A stretch of DNA of 64,000 nucleotides from Croceivirga lutea (GTDB lineage: Bacteria; Bacteroidota; Bacteroidia; Flavobacteriales; Flavobacteriaceae), in assembly GCF_014235875.1 (NCBI RefSeq), contig NZ_JACJUK010000006.1:1-64000 (forward strand), read 5' to 3'. The notes under the pieces were generated by a model. The model saw only the letters and a program-made list of their open reading frames with translations. It searched no databases and was not told the DNA's origin. A program made the translations under genes and the position numbers. Numbering within the stretch: position 1 is the first letter of the stretch; each line of letters starts with the position of its first letter. Below are positions 53,936 to 63,848 of this stretch, one piece after another.

Positions 53936-54907
53936 TTATTGTGACCAAGATGTGGGTACCCTATCCCAACGATGTTTTTTGAGTTCTTTATAAAGCTCAC
54001 TAGACAATGAATTGCCATCACTCGTAGCAGTATTTGCCAAAACATTACGTTGTTTTCTCATCCCAGGAATGGTGGTTCCTACATGTTTATTCTCTAAAAT
54101 AAAGCGTAGCGCCATTTCTGCCATGGTCATACCTTCTGGAATAAGTGGTCTTAATGCATCTGCATGCGCAACAGAAGAATTTAGGTTTTCTGGCACAAAG
54201 TACGCACCCCTCCAATCTCCTTCTGGGAAAGTGGTTTCTTTGGTTAAATTACCTGTTAAGGTGCCTTCATCAAAAGGTACTCTTGCAATTACCCCAATAT
54301 CTAGTTTTTCACATAATGGAAATAACTTGTCTTCCGGAGCTTGATCAAAAATATTATAGATTACTTGTACGGCATCTAATAATTCTGTTCTCAGCGCCAG
54401 AATACCATTTTCAGGTTCCCAGCGGTTCATGCTTATACCCATGGCCGCAACTTTTCCAGAGTTCTTTAACTCTTCAACCGCTCTTTGCCACTCCTCTCTT
54501 TTGCTCCAGGTATCATCCCAAGTGTGAAACTGCATTAAGTCTATTTGTTCTAAACCTAAGTTCTTTAATGTTTTATCAGTATAATCCATAATATGCTGCG
54601 TAGGATATGAATCTTCAAAAGCATATTCTGGTTTAGCGGGCCACTGAAAATTCTTTGGAGGTATCTTACTGGCCGTATATAATTTTTTAGAAGGATGTCT
54701 TTTTACCAAAGCACCTAAAAGTTGTTCGCTATGGCCTTCTCCATATCCCCAAGCGGTATCAAAAAAATTAACGCCGTTTTCAACAGCCAAATCTAGAGAA
54801 TGTGCAGATTGAAGGTCATCAGAGGCTTTCCAACCTGCCATACCCCACATACCGTATCCTACTTCACTTACTTGCCAATTTGTTCTACCAAACCTTCTAT
54901 ACTTCAT
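53936..54907 (-). CDS. Aldo/keto reductase
   Basis: 323 residues. Catalytic tetrad is complete: Asp50 and Tyr55 (FDTAWGYGEGHSE), Lys81 (TASKIPPK) and His in QFHTWDD near 127. NADP-binding C-terminal part includes IPGMRKQRNVLANTATSDG. Cytoplasmic NAD(P)H-dependent reduction of a carbonyl substrate, identity unknown; closest in style to the AKR of sugar or general-stress type. 107 bp downstream of the DUF2306 gene. Confidence 0.9.
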   Translation of the reverse strand: MKYRRFGRTNWQVSEVGYGMWGMAGWKASDDLQSAHSLDLAVENGVNFFDTAWGYGEGHSEQLLGALVKRHPSKKLYTASKIPPKNFQWPAKPEYAFEDSYPTQHIMDYTDKTLKNLGLEQIDLMQFHTWDDTWSKREEWQRAVEELKNSGKVAAMGISMNRWEPENGILALRTELLDAVQVIYNIFDQAPEDKLFPLCEKLDIGVIARVPFDEGTLTGNLTKETTFPEGDWRGAYFVPENLNSSVAHADALRPLIPEGMTMAEMALRFILENKHVGTTIPGMRKQRNVLANTATSDGNSLSSELYKELKKHRWDRVPTSWSQ

Positions 54908-55014
54908 AGTAAACCTTTCTTATTACAATAGTTCTTCATTATTATTTTTTCTTTAGAGGGAAATACTGCTATGTAGCACTCAAAGCACATTTTTAAATTA
55001 TTTGACCTATAAAC

Positions 55015-55635
55015 TTATCCTATTTGAAGTCCTTTTCGTCTTACCCAATAGAACGCAAAAGCAATATTAGGCACCCAACACATCCAAGCTACAATTTTAT
55101 AAGCAATAAGAAATTCACCAAATATAAGAATGAGAATAGGTAAATAAATGCGCAGTGTAACTGCCGCAAAGCATGCTGCATAACTATACACCATCATTCC
55201 TTGGTGTAGGTCAATATCTTTTTTCTTAACGGCTATGTAGGCCTTATACGTGGTATATAACCATATAGCGCCCAGAGCCATAAAGCCTAAAGCAGATACC
55301 AAACCACCTGTAGCAAAAGGTCCAATCGCAAAACCACAAACCCCGCTTATTACTGCTGTGGTTACGTATATTTTACCCAAGTTGCGATGTAGCGCTAACC
55401 GCTTTTTACGTAACCGAACACTGAACTGTGACCAACCAACTAGAAGCGCAATACCCCCGAAAGTAATATGGCCATAAAACCCTATTTTCCATAAAATGTT
55501 GATTACTAATTCTGCTGGTTTTTGAGATAAAAACCCATAGCTAGAGTCTATAAATAAATAGGAGATAGGATACAACCCAATGCTAATGGCTAACAACCCA
55601 AAAACGAACCACGCTACTCTATTAGAACCACTCAT
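55015..55635 (-). CDS. DUF2306 domain membrane protein
   Basis: 206 residues with about six membrane helices. Family-like GHITFGGIALLVGWSQF and HRNLGKIYVTTAVISGVCGF contain conserved His residues, which suggests heme or quinone-type chemistry, as in related cytochrome b561-like proteins; this is inference. It starts 3 bp after the esterase-like lipoprotein gene, so the pair forms an operon. Confidence 0.8.
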   Translation of the reverse strand: MSGSNRVAWFVFGLLAISIGLYPISYLFIDSSYGFLSQKPAELVINILWKIGFYGHITFGGIALLVGWSQFSVRLRKKRLALHRNLGKIYVTTAVISGVCGFAIGPFATGGLVSALGFMALGAIWLYTTYKAYIAVKKKDIDLHQGMMVYSYAACFAAVTLRIYLPILILIFGEFLIAYKIVAWMCWVPNIAFAFYWVRRKGLQIG

Positions 55636-55638
55636 TTT

Positions 55639-57369
55639 TTATTGATATCTCCAACTTGTTAAATCTGCTCCCGCAGGTGCCGATTCTTGAATACGTTTCA
55701 TAATTTTTGGCACATACATACTATTGTATCGAAGCCTACTAATATGATTTGGGTTTTCTTGGTCACCATTCCAACAATGTTCTGCTCTGTCACCATAATC
55801 TACCTCACCAGCATAATACGGGTCAGTGGTACTTTCGAGAAAGTCTTCCATTAGGTAAACGGCATTATTAAGGTAATAGTTGTCCATATCACCACAGTAA
55901 ATATGTATTTTACCTTTAAGCTTGTCTCCGAGTTTATCCCAATCTCGTTCTAAAATATGGCGTAAATCATAATTTTCTTTCCAAAATTCTGCTACAGAAT
56001 GATTGATTTTACCTGTTTTTTTATCCCATAATCTTTCGGGGTATCCATCCTCTCCCTGCGGAGAATAGGTAGCTTCCCAGATATCCCACTGCTGACCAGA
56101 CCTAGATTTTGTACCCAAAACATATTCTAAATAATTGTAATCTTTAACTGAAATATCCACTTTGCCAAGGTAATTTCTATGGCCTGGAATTTCAGTAGTC
56201 TTATGCTCAGAATTATAGAAATAAGCATTTTCATCTTCATAAATATTAGACAAGCAATATGCTCTAAAATCTATGGGGTCTGGGCATGCTGCAAAACAAC
56301 CATTGTATTCTTCGGGGTATTTTACTTGTACAGCTAAAGCCTCCCAACCACCCGTAGAACCACCATATAAAAAACGAGACCAACCTTCTCCCATTCCTCT
56401 AAATTCTTTTTCTATATGCGGTATTAATTCATAGGTAATAGCATCACCATAGGGCCCTTGACTCGCAGAATTTACTGCATACGAATCATCATAATATGGC
56501 GTAGGATGCTTTATTTCTATGATTATAAATCTTGGAAAACCAGGATCATTCCATCGTTTATAAAAATCATAGGCTTCTTGCTGCTGCATGATGTTGTATC
56601 CTTCTACATTAAATCTGGCTGCAAAATCGGGTTCTAAATTGGGGTCTGGGGGTGTGGTTCTAAATCCGCCAAAATCACTTGGGAAATGACCGTGAAAAAT
56701 CATTAATGGATATTTAGCTTCTGGATGCTCATTAAAACCTTTGGGTAATAATACGTGAGCTCCTAAATACATGTCTCTACCCCAAAATTCTGATAACTTT
56801 TCTGATTTTATTTTTATGTGTTTTATCCATTCTGTATCCGCTGGCTCTTCAATTTCTGGTATAATTTCATTCATTACTACATTAACATTGGTTATCCCAT
56901 TTTCCCCAATTGTAATTTTGAATGGTTTACTGTATAGGTTTCCAGGAGAGCGATTCCATTGTTGACCTTCACCATTATCCATTGGCAATTTTACCGTATG
57001 TCCAGTAGCCAGGTTAAAGGTTTCATAGGTATGCAATAGCGCTTGTACATTATATGTACCAGGGGGTAAATCGGACATGCTTTCATAGGGAAAACCAAAA
57101 ATGGTTTCATCAAAAACTATTTCTTGGCTAGGTTGCATGGCCTCAACATTTAATCCGAAAATAGGCTGTGCATTTAGACCCGCATTAATTTGAAATCGAG
57201 GTTCCTTAGTATCATCTGTAGAAAACATTAATAGCAATCGACCATCTAAAGCTTTCTCAGAAACTGTATTTGAAAATGATACGCTAACCGTAGCGCTTTT
57301 TTTGGGGTTGGTGTTACAGCCAATAAAAATTAGACTACAAAGAAGTAGCAGTACATATAGTTGTTTCAT
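55639..57369 (-). CDS. Putative esterase lipoprotein (alpha/beta hydrolase, Esterase D-like)
   Basis: 576 residues. Lipobox IGC (Cys18). An N-terminal beta-rich domain (~30-180) precedes an alpha/beta hydrolase with YPLMIFHGHFPS and the nucleophile GGSTGG near 338, followed by DPIDFRAYC; GDMDNYYLNN and AEHCWNG supply candidate Asp and His. Resembles enterochelin-esterase-type enzymes. A periplasmic or outer-membrane location is expected. Substrate unknown. Confidence 0.82.
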   Translation of the reverse strand: MKQLYVLLLLCSLIFIGCNTNPKKSATVSVSFSNTVSEKALDGRLLLMFSTDDTKEPRFQINAGLNAQPIFGLNVEAMQPSQEIVFDETIFGFPYESMSDLPPGTYNVQALLHTYETFNLATGHTVKLPMDNGEGQQWNRSPGNLYSKPFKITIGENGITNVNVVMNEIIPEIEEPADTEWIKHIKIKSEKLSEFWGRDMYLGAHVLLPKGFNEHPEAKYPLMIFHGHFPSDFGGFRTTPPDPNLEPDFAARFNVEGYNIMQQQEAYDFYKRWNDPGFPRFIIIEIKHPTPYYDDSYAVNSASQGPYGDAITYELIPHIEKEFRGMGEGWSRFLYGGSTGGWEALAVQVKYPEEYNGCFAACPDPIDFRAYCLSNIYEDENAYFYNSEHKTTEIPGHRNYLGKVDISVKDYNYLEYVLGTKSRSGQQWDIWEATYSPQGEDGYPERLWDKKTGKINHSVAEFWKENYDLRHILERDWDKLGDKLKGKIHIYCGDMDNYYLNNAVYLMEDFLESTTDPYYAGEVDYGDRAEHCWNGDQENPNHISRLRYNSMYVPKIMKRIQESAPAGADLTSWRYQ

Positions 57370-57595
57370 GGTGGTTGATTAAACCATTAAGATACACAAA
57401 TCTTAAATTCGAAAGTAAACCGTAGCTGTAAATTAATACTTAAATATAATTAGTCTAGTTAGTGCAAAACGCTATTAGTAAACGTGTTATGCTGTAAAAA
57501 GGTACTCATAACCACTCATCGAATTACTGGTTAAGAAAACAAGATGTTTAACTTTAAAACGTTTTAAACCTGTGAAATCCCAAATTTTACTTGAA

Positions 57596-57745
57596 ATGAA
57601 AACCATTCTTTTATTAGTATCACTTGTATTTAGTGGTATGGCATTAAGCAGCTGCACCAATGATGAAGGTGATGATTTAGAAGTTCTAACCCCAGAAGAA
57701 ACTGAAGAACAACTTGCATTAACAAAAGATAATCAGAAAGCTTAA
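57596..57745 (+). CDS. Small lipoprotein (49 aa)
   Basis: A short frame with an excellent lipoprotein signal: MKTILLLVSLVFSGMALSSC, lipobox LSSC (Cys20), then a 29-residue acidic tail (TNDEGDDLEVLTPEETEEQ). It is convergent with folD, only two bases between the stop codons. Probably a membrane-anchored acidic peptide of unknown function. Too short for homology by eye, but the signal is hard to get by chance. Confidence 0.7.
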   Translation: MKTILLLVSLVFSGMALSSCTNDEGDDLEVLTPEETEEQLALTKDNQKA

Positions 57746-57747
57746 AT

Positions 57748-58620
57748 TTAGTTTTGGCGTTTACGTGCCAACAATGTATTTTTAAGTAACATAGCAATAG
57801 TCATAGGCCCTACTCCACCTGGTACCGGGGTAATATGAGAAGCTTTTGGTGCTACTTCATCAAAATCAACATCGCCAGTGATATAGTACCCTTTTTCTGA
57901 ACTGTCTGGAACTCTGGTAATACCTACATCAATTATAACCACACCTTCTTTTACCATGTCTGCTTTGAGAAAATCTGGCACTCCTAAAGCAGATACAATG
58001 ATATCAGCATTTTTAGTAAATTCTTTTAGATTTTGAGTTCTACTATGCGTTAAGGTAACTGTGGCATCAGCAGCTTTACCTTTTTGGCTCATTAAAATAC
58101 TTATAGGTCTACCAACAATGTGACTCCTACCAATAACAACCGTATGCTTGCCTGTTGTATCTACATCATACCTACGTAATAACTCCATAATACCGTAAGG
58201 TGTTGCCGGAATAAAAGAAACCATATCTAAAGCCATTTTACCAAAATTCTCTGGATGAAAACCATCGACATCTTTGCTAGGGTCAACAGCTAATAGTACT
58301 TTTTGCTCATTAATATGTTTTGGTAAAGGCAGCTGTACAATGTAACCGTCAATTTCAGGATTGGCATTTAATGCTTCAACCTGGGCAAGTAGTTTTTCTT
58401 CTGAAGTATCTTCTGGCAAATGAATTAAGGTTGACTCAAAACCTATTTTTTTACAAGTACGCACCTTACTACCTACATAGGTTAAACTAGCACCATCATT
58501 ACCTACTAAAACCGCTGCTAAATGAGGTACCTTCTCCCCTCTGTCTTTCATTTTAGCTACTTCTTCAGCAATTTCTTGCTTGATATCGTTTGAAATTTTC
58601 TTACCGTCTAGAATTTCCAT
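57748..58620 (-). CDS. folD: Methylenetetrahydrofolate dehydrogenase/cyclohydrolase FolD
   Basis: 290 residues. Catalytic Tyr48-Lys52 (YVGSK), [23 protein letters not shown], the NADP motif [12 protein letters not shown], and [15 protein letters not shown] are all intact. The enzyme interconverts 5,10-methylene-, methenyl- and 10-formyl-tetrahydrofolate in the cytoplasm. It starts 42 bp after ffh on the same strand, a common pairing in Flavobacteriia. Confidence 0.96.
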   Translation of the reverse strand: MEILDGKKISNDIKQEIAEEVAKMKDRGEKVPHLAAVLVGNDGASLTYVGSKVRTCKKIGFESTLIHLPEDTSEEKLLAQVEALNANPEIDGYIVQLPLPKHINEQKVLLAVDPSKDVDGFHPENFGKMALDMVSFIPATPYGIMELLRRYDVDTTGKHTVVIGRSHIVGRPISILMSQKGKAADATVTLTHSRTQNLKEFTKNADIIVSALGVPDFLKADMVKEGVVIIDVGITRVPDSSEKGYYITGDVDFDEVAPKASHITPVPGGVGPMTIAMLLKNTLLARKRQN

Positions 58621-58662
58621 AAGTATTGTTGTAGGCTATTAGGATTAGAATTTTGATGATTT

Positions 58663-59991
58663 TTAACGCATATTCTGCATCATCTGCATCATTTGTTTGC
58701 CGCGTCCGCCCTGCATCATCTTCATCATTTTACTCATTTGGTCGAACTGTTTTAATAGTTGATTTACATCTTGTATAGTTCTACCACTACCTGCTGCAAT
58801 GCGTTTTTTACGGCTAGCATTTAATTTGTTTGGGTTTGCACGTTCATCTGGTGTCATGGAATAAATCATAGCTTCAATATGCTTAAAGGCATCATCATCA
58901 ATATCAATACCTTTTAGGGCTTTACCCATACCAGGAATCATGCCCATTAAATCTTTCATATTACCCATCTTTTTAATTTGATGGATTTGGGTTAAGAAGT
59001 CATCAAAACCAAATTTATTCTTGGCAATTTTCTTTTGAATTTTACGTGCTTGCTCTTCATCGAACTGTTCTTGAGCACGTTCAACAAGAGAAACCACATC
59101 ACCCATTCCCAAAATTCTATCGGCCATACGAGAAGGATAGAAAACATCAATAGCTTCCATTTTCTCTCCTGTACCAATGAATTTGATTGGTTTATTGACT
59201 ACCGATTTAATAGATATTGCAGCACCACCACGAGTATCACCATCTAACTTGGTTAAGATAACCCCATCAAAATTTAATACATCATTAAAGGCCTTTGCGG
59301 TATTTACTGCATCTTGACCTGTCATAGAATCCACTACAAAGAGGGTTTCTTGTGGCTGAATTGCTTTATGAATGTTAGATATTTCATCCATCATTTCTTT
59401 GTCAACTGCAAGTCTACCCGCCGTATCTATAATGACCACATTACAACCTAGCTCTTTAGCTTTTTTAATACCATCTTGAGCTATGGCTACGGGGTTATTA
59501 TTGCCGCGATCAGAATATACCTCTACGCCTATTTGTTCGCCAACCACATGCAATTGGTCTATTGCTGCAGGACGATGCACATCACAAGCTACTAATAAGG
59601 GTTTTTTAGTTTTTTTGTTTTTAAGAAAGTTGGCTAGTTTACCAGAAAAGGTGGTTTTACCAGAACCTTGTAAACCAGACATTAAAATTACAGATGGGTT
59701 ACCTCCTAAGTTAATATCAGCAGCATCACCTCCCATAAGTTCGGTCAATTCGTCTTTAACGATTTTGACCATTAACTGTCCTGGTTTTAAATTGGTTAAA
59801 ACATCTTGCCCTAGTGCCTTTTCTTTTACCGTATTGGTAAATTCTTTGGCAATTTTAAAGTTAACGTCAGCATCTAATAATGCTCTACGCACTTCTTTTA
59901 GGGTTTCGGCCACATTAATTTCTGTGATTTTTCCGTGCCCTTTTAAATTATGTAAGGCTTTGTCGAGTTTATCGCTAAGATTATCAAACAT
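58663..59991 (-). CDS. ffh: Signal recognition particle protein Ffh
   Basis: 442 residues. NG domain: P-loop GLQGSGKTTF (~107-116), DVHRPAAIDQL, DTAGRL, TKLDGDTRGGAAIS; M domain from ~310 is rich in methionine (MMKMMQGGRGKQMMQMMQ). It is the GTPase that binds 4.5S RNA and targets membrane proteins. The 4.5S RNA gene is not in the window. Confidence 0.97.
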   Translation of the reverse strand: MFDNLSDKLDKALHNLKGHGKITEINVAETLKEVRRALLDADVNFKIAKEFTNTVKEKALGQDVLTNLKPGQLMVKIVKDELTELMGGDAADINLGGNPSVILMSGLQGSGKTTFSGKLANFLKNKKTKKPLLVACDVHRPAAIDQLHVVGEQIGVEVYSDRGNNNPVAIAQDGIKKAKELGCNVVIIDTAGRLAVDKEMMDEISNIHKAIQPQETLFVVDSMTGQDAVNTAKAFNDVLNFDGVILTKLDGDTRGGAAISIKSVVNKPIKFIGTGEKMEAIDVFYPSRMADRILGMGDVVSLVERAQEQFDEEQARKIQKKIAKNKFGFDDFLTQIHQIKKMGNMKDLMGMIPGMGKALKGIDIDDDAFKHIEAMIYSMTPDERANPNKLNASRKKRIAAGSGRTIQDVNQLLKQFDQMSKMMKMMQGGRGKQMMQMMQNMR

Positions 59992-60018
59992 CGGCTATCA
60001 TCATTTTTTGAAGAACGA

Positions 60019-60026
60019 CAAATTTA
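60019..60026 (-). promoter_or_regulatory. Possible -7 box of ffh
   Basis: The minus strand reads TAAATTTG, an exact TANNTTTG, 27 bp before the ATG of ffh. No TTG at the usual -33 distance was seen. Confidence 0.4.
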
Positions 60027-60079
60027 TGAAATACCAATGGATTCTATGTTTGATACTCAAGTAAATAGTTGAGTAGGTT

Positions 60080-60121
60080 TAAAAAAAATAAAAGGACGGC
60101 TTTGAGGCAAACCGTCCTTTT
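60080..60121 (-). terminator. Intrinsic terminator of the large lipoprotein gene
   Basis: Stem AAAGGACGG (60091-60099) / CCGTCCTTT (60112-60120), extended inside by TTTG/CAAA, followed on the minus strand by TTATTTTTTTTAAA. It lies 21 bp after the stop codon of the 698-residue lipoprotein gene. Confidence 0.88.
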
Positions 60122-60141
60122 AAAAGATGTGGGGTAAAATT

Positions 60142-62238
60142 TTAAATTCGTTTTTCGAAAACTAAGATTTCTGCGGTTTCATCTTCTTTATCGTCTAACA
60201 ACTCTATTCTATCTACAGTAACTGTGCCAATATCCCAATCTTCGGTTAATTCATCAAATGGGTCTTCAACACCTAAGTTTAAGTATAATTTAAGGTCGCC
60301 ATCACTATCTCTTATTACTCTCCATAAACCTGTGGTAATTGGATCGTTATTTACAGAAACCTCAACGGTATTATCTGCTGAAAAACTAAAATCATACTCT
60401 TGATAACTTACGGTATTATTGGTTTCATCATATTCAAATAAAGCAACCATCCAAGTACCACCCATCATTATATTTCTGATTTCAAGTACATCACTATCAG
60501 TTGTATTGGCTTCGCAAACTTTTTCTAATTCTAGTTCGTATTCAAACTCTTCAATCTTAAAGTAAAGATTGCCATCTTCTGCCTCAACCAAGGCCCATTC
60601 ATAACTTAAATCTGGCTCACCTTCGATACTCATTTGAAGTGCTAATTGCTGGGCGTTGTTAAAGCCTACTTCCCAAGTACCTTCTGATACTTCAACACCG
60701 TTGCTTAAAGTAACCATACCTGTTGTTGTAAATTCTAATTCGTATCCTAGAATTCTATCATTTTCAAATCCTTGATTCACAAAATCTTCAACTATCCAAG
60801 CACACTCGGTTAATTGCGCTAGTAAACCATCTAAGGTTGGCACTTCAAATTCACAATCTTTTTCTATTACAACATACCTGTTGTCTGCGTTCATTAACTT
60901 AATGCGTTCTGGACCGCATTGCACAACTTCCCAATCGCCGCTCAAGGGTTCAACTGCATCAAAAAGCGCATTAAATCTTAATTTACCTTCTACAATTTCC
61001 CAATTACCTTCGTCACCAAAAGCGCCAGTATCATAATAGGCATGAATATTTCTGTTAGAGAAATCTATGGTTCCTTCGAACTCAAATTCGTCAGAGGTAT
61101 CTGCAACTCTCCAGTTACACGTTTCTAAATACTCTGCTACTTCTTCAATGTTACAATCGGTTGAACTGTCATCATCATCATCACCTTCACAGAACTTCTT
61201 TAAAACAATTCTGTTATCACTATCAGAATAGAATTTTATTTTGCCTTCTTCTATTTCGTAAACCAACCAGGTAGCATTAAAATCTGTGTAATTAGTAAAA
61301 GCTAGACTTACTAATAATCCGTTGGCAGTAAATTCATATGACCACTCGCCTTCAGCTGTGGCATTTCCATAAGGTCCTGTAATTGTTACTACACCTTCTT
61401 CTTCGAATTCAAACGTAAAACCTTCATACTGTCCTAATTGGTCTACACCAAGCCTTCTAATGTCTCTTAATTTCCAAGGACAATCAGTTAAATATTCTAG
61501 AAAACGCTCTTCATCAAAATCATCATCGTTATAATCATCGTCATCATCTTCATCACACTCATCTTTAGCAGTTTCTAAAGCCATTGCCAATTGAGCATTA
61601 GTTTGTACGGTAACTTCTGTACCATCATATTTAGCTAAGGTTACAGGGTAGTCGATACTCACTAAATCAGAAGCATCTTTTTCTTTAAAAAACCTACGCA
61701 TTTCACGGTCAGAATTCACTTGAACCTCACCGGTAACTTGTTGATTAATATCAAAAGTGAAAAGTGTTATTGGGTATACAAAATCTATACATTCAATATC
61801 ATCATCTTCCCCGCCCTCAATACAATCAGCTGCCAATTCTCGTAGCTGTTCTTTATTTTCTATTACCAATTCTGAATAATCAGCAAAAGTTACCGTAATG
61901 GGGAAAAGAATTTCTAAAATATCATCATCTGTATCAAACTCATCAAAAATTTCTTCAATAATATGTAAGTCTTCTACAGCGTCAATAGTTATTTGAACGT
62001 CTGCAATCTCAACTGTGTAAGGAAACTGAATTGCAAAACAGCTAGCTTCATCTACAATATTATCATAGGAACCATCATTAGCAGATGTATTCACAATTAA
62101 GTTGGCTGTAGTAGAACCTGCTTCAATGGTTTCTTGTTCTTGTCCTCCAATTTCTTCAAATTCTTCTTGACAAGAAGCAAACGTTAAAAGCGCAAAAAAG
62201 AATGCCGCTCTAAAAAGTTTAGTAATACTATTTTTCAT
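60142..62238 (-). CDS. Acidic lipoprotein with four repeated beta-rich modules
   Basis: 698 residues. Lipobox FASC (Cys23). After an N-terminal domain (~40-240) with two duplicated FPITVTFADYSEL/YPVTLAKYDGTEV-like segments and an Asp-rich stretch (CDEDDDDDYNDDDFDEE), four similar modules begin with LEYLTDCPWKL, AEYLETCNWRV, LLAQLTECAWIV and IRNIMMGGTWMV and continue as lipocalin-like beta strands (EGEWSYEF, EGTWEVGF, TGLWRVIRD). No named family was recognised. It is divergent from the ECF sigma gene, so the two may be linked functionally. Confidence 0.82.
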   Translation of the reverse strand: MKNSITKLFRAAFFFALLTFASCQEEFEEIGGQEQETIEAGSTTANLIVNTSANDGSYDNIVDEASCFAIQFPYTVEIADVQITIDAVEDLHIIEEIFDEFDTDDDILEILFPITVTFADYSELVIENKEQLRELAADCIEGGEDDDIECIDFVYPITLFTFDINQQVTGEVQVNSDREMRRFFKEKDASDLVSIDYPVTLAKYDGTEVTVQTNAQLAMALETAKDECDEDDDDDYNDDDFDEERFLEYLTDCPWKLRDIRRLGVDQLGQYEGFTFEFEEEGVVTITGPYGNATAEGEWSYEFTANGLLVSLAFTNYTDFNATWLVYEIEEGKIKFYSDSDNRIVLKKFCEGDDDDDSSTDCNIEEVAEYLETCNWRVADTSDEFEFEGTIDFSNRNIHAYYDTGAFGDEGNWEIVEGKLRFNALFDAVEPLSGDWEVVQCGPERIKLMNADNRYVVIEKDCEFEVPTLDGLLAQLTECAWIVEDFVNQGFENDRILGYELEFTTTGMVTLSNGVEVSEGTWEVGFNNAQQLALQMSIEGEPDLSYEWALVEAEDGNLYFKIEEFEYELELEKVCEANTTDSDVLEIRNIMMGGTWMVALFEYDETNNTVSYQEYDFSFSADNTVEVSVNNDPITTGLWRVIRDSDGDLKLYLNLGVEDPFDELTEDWDIGTVTVDRIELLDDKEDETAEILVFEKRI

Positions 62239-62321
62239 ATCGATTTGGATTTATTCGTTATTTACAGCCTTAAAACAACCTACTTTTAAAAAACCCTACC
62301 TAACGATTAATTTTTTTAAAA

Positions 62322-62329
62322 TATCTTTA
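62322..62329 (+). promoter_or_regulatory. Possible -7 box of the ECF sigma gene
   Basis: TATCTTTA (one mismatch to TANNTTTG) lies 30 bp before the ATG of the sigma factor gene. A -33 TTG at suitable distance was not found, so confidence is low. Confidence 0.3.
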
Positions 62330-62359
62330 GAGAAATCAACCTAAGAAAGTAGCCTAAAC

Positions 62360-62860
62360 ATGAACAATGTTTGTGAAGAGCAACAGTATAGCTCAATTTT
62401 CTCAACCCATTCTAAAACGGTTTTCAATTTCATCTATTATAAATTTGGTAATGAAGAAAAAGCTCATGACGCTGTTCAAGAAGCTTTTGTAAAGCTTTGG
62501 GAGAATTGTAGTAAGGTAACACCAGATAAAGCTAAATCTTATTTATTTACTGTTGCCAACAACTTGTACTTAAATGTACTTAAGGCAGAAAAGGTGAAAC
62601 TTAAATACGCCGATAGGCATACACATACTACTACCTACGAGTCTCCAGAATTTGTTTTAGAGGAAAAACAATTTGAAGATAAACTCAACAATGCTCTAAA
62701 TAGCTTGCCTGAAAATCAAAGAACCACTTTTTTATTAAATAGAATTGACGGTAAAAAATATGCAGAAATTGCTGAAATGGAAGGGGTAAGCGTAAAGGCT
62801 ATTGAAAAAAGAATGCATTTGGCGCTAAAATATTTGAGAGAACATATTGATGGAATATAA
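62360..62860 (+). CDS. ECF RNA polymerase sigma factor
   Basis: 166 residues. Region 2 (~10-75): VFNFIYYKFGNEEKAHDAVQEAFVKLWEN; region 4 (~105-160): LPENQRTTFLLNRIDGKKYAEIAEMEGVSVKAIEKRMHLALKYLRE. A Bacteroidota-type ECF factor paired with FecR. Followed by the FecR gene after 73 bp. Confidence 0.95.
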   Translation: MNNVCEEQQYSSIFSTHSKTVFNFIYYKFGNEEKAHDAVQEAFVKLWENCSKVTPDKAKSYLFTVANNLYLNVLKAEKVKLKYADRHTHTTTYESPEFVLEEKQFEDKLNNALNSLPENQRTTFLLNRIDGKKYAEIAEMEGVSVKAIEKRMHLALKYLREHIDGI

Positions 62861-62933
62861 ATATGAAATAAAATGAGATTTGAAGTAGGGTTTACAAAAA
62901 GTTAGTTGTTATAAAATTGAAAGAAAAGATATT

Positions 62934-63848
62934 ATGCAAGAAAATTACTTAGCAAAATGGTTGAACAACGAGCTCACAGAAGAGGAGTTGGCGACTTTTA
63001 AAAAGTCTGCTGAGTATGCTTCTTATGAGAAAATAGCCAAAGCTTCTAACAAGCTTAAAGCTCCAGAATTTGACCAAAACAAAGCTTGGGAACAACTAAA
63101 AGACAAAACAAAAACCAATAGAGCATCTAAAGTGGTTGTTTTAAATCCGTTTAAGAATTTCCTTAGAGTTGCTGCGGTTATTGCTATACTTCTAACAGGC
63201 TCTTATTTCTTTTTAAATTCTTTAGACCAAACGTATGAGTCTCAACTGGCACAACAGACCGAGTTGGTCTTACCTGATAATTCAGAAATTGTTTTGAATG
63301 CGGCATCAAAAGTTTCGTTTAGTGAGAAAAAATGGGACAAAAAAAGAGCCGTTGCCCTAGATGGTGAGGCCTTTTTTAAAGTTGCCAAAGGAAAAAAGTT
63401 CACGGTAACCACCTCTTCTGGAAAAATAGCAGTTTTAGGTACGCAGTTTAATGTAAAAAATAGAGATGGCTTATTTACGGTTTCATGTTTTGAAGGTCTT
63501 GTAAGTGTTACCTATAATTCTAAAGAAATTAAATTGCCTGCTGGTAATTCTTTTACCGTAATTAACGGCAATGTTAGTAAGGGTACAGCACAACGCAATG
63601 GACAGCCATCTTGGCTAAATAAAGAAAGTAGCTTTACTAGCACACCTTTAGAATATGTTTTAGCTGAATTTGAAAGACAATTTAATATTAAAGTAGAAAC
63701 CCAAAATATTAATACTAATAAGCTATTTACAGGTACTTTTAGTAATAGCGATATTAATTTAGCGTTGAAAAGTATAAGCACTCCTACCCAAATTCGTTTT
63801 AAATTAGGCAAGGAAAAGGTACTTTTCTATGACGAGAATACACCTTAA
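62934..63848 (+). CDS. FecR-type anti-sigma/transmembrane sensor
   Basis: 304 residues. N-terminal cytoplasmic part (KWLNNELTEEELATF), one helix (~75-93, VAAVIAILLTGSYFFLN), a FecR domain (TELVLPDNSEIVLNAASKVSF, LDGEAFFKVAKGKKFTVTTSSGKIAVLGTQFNV), and a C-terminal DUF4974-type region (STPLEYVLAEFERQFNIKVE). It senses a periplasmic signal from a TonB receptor and controls the ECF sigma factor. The receptor gene overlaps its 3' end by 20 bp. Confidence 0.95.
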   Translation: MQENYLAKWLNNELTEEELATFKKSAEYASYEKIAKASNKLKAPEFDQNKAWEQLKDKTKTNRASKVVVLNPFKNFLRVAAVIAILLTGSYFFLNSLDQTYESQLAQQTELVLPDNSEIVLNAASKVSFSEKKWDKKRAVALDGEAFFKVAKGKKFTVTTSSGKIAVLGTQFNVKNRDGLFTVSCFEGLVSVTYNSKEIKLPAGNSFTVINGNVSKGTAQRNGQPSWLNKESSFTSTPLEYVLAEFERQFNIKVETQNINTNKLFTGTFSNSDINLALKSISTPTQIRFKLGKEKVLFYDENTP

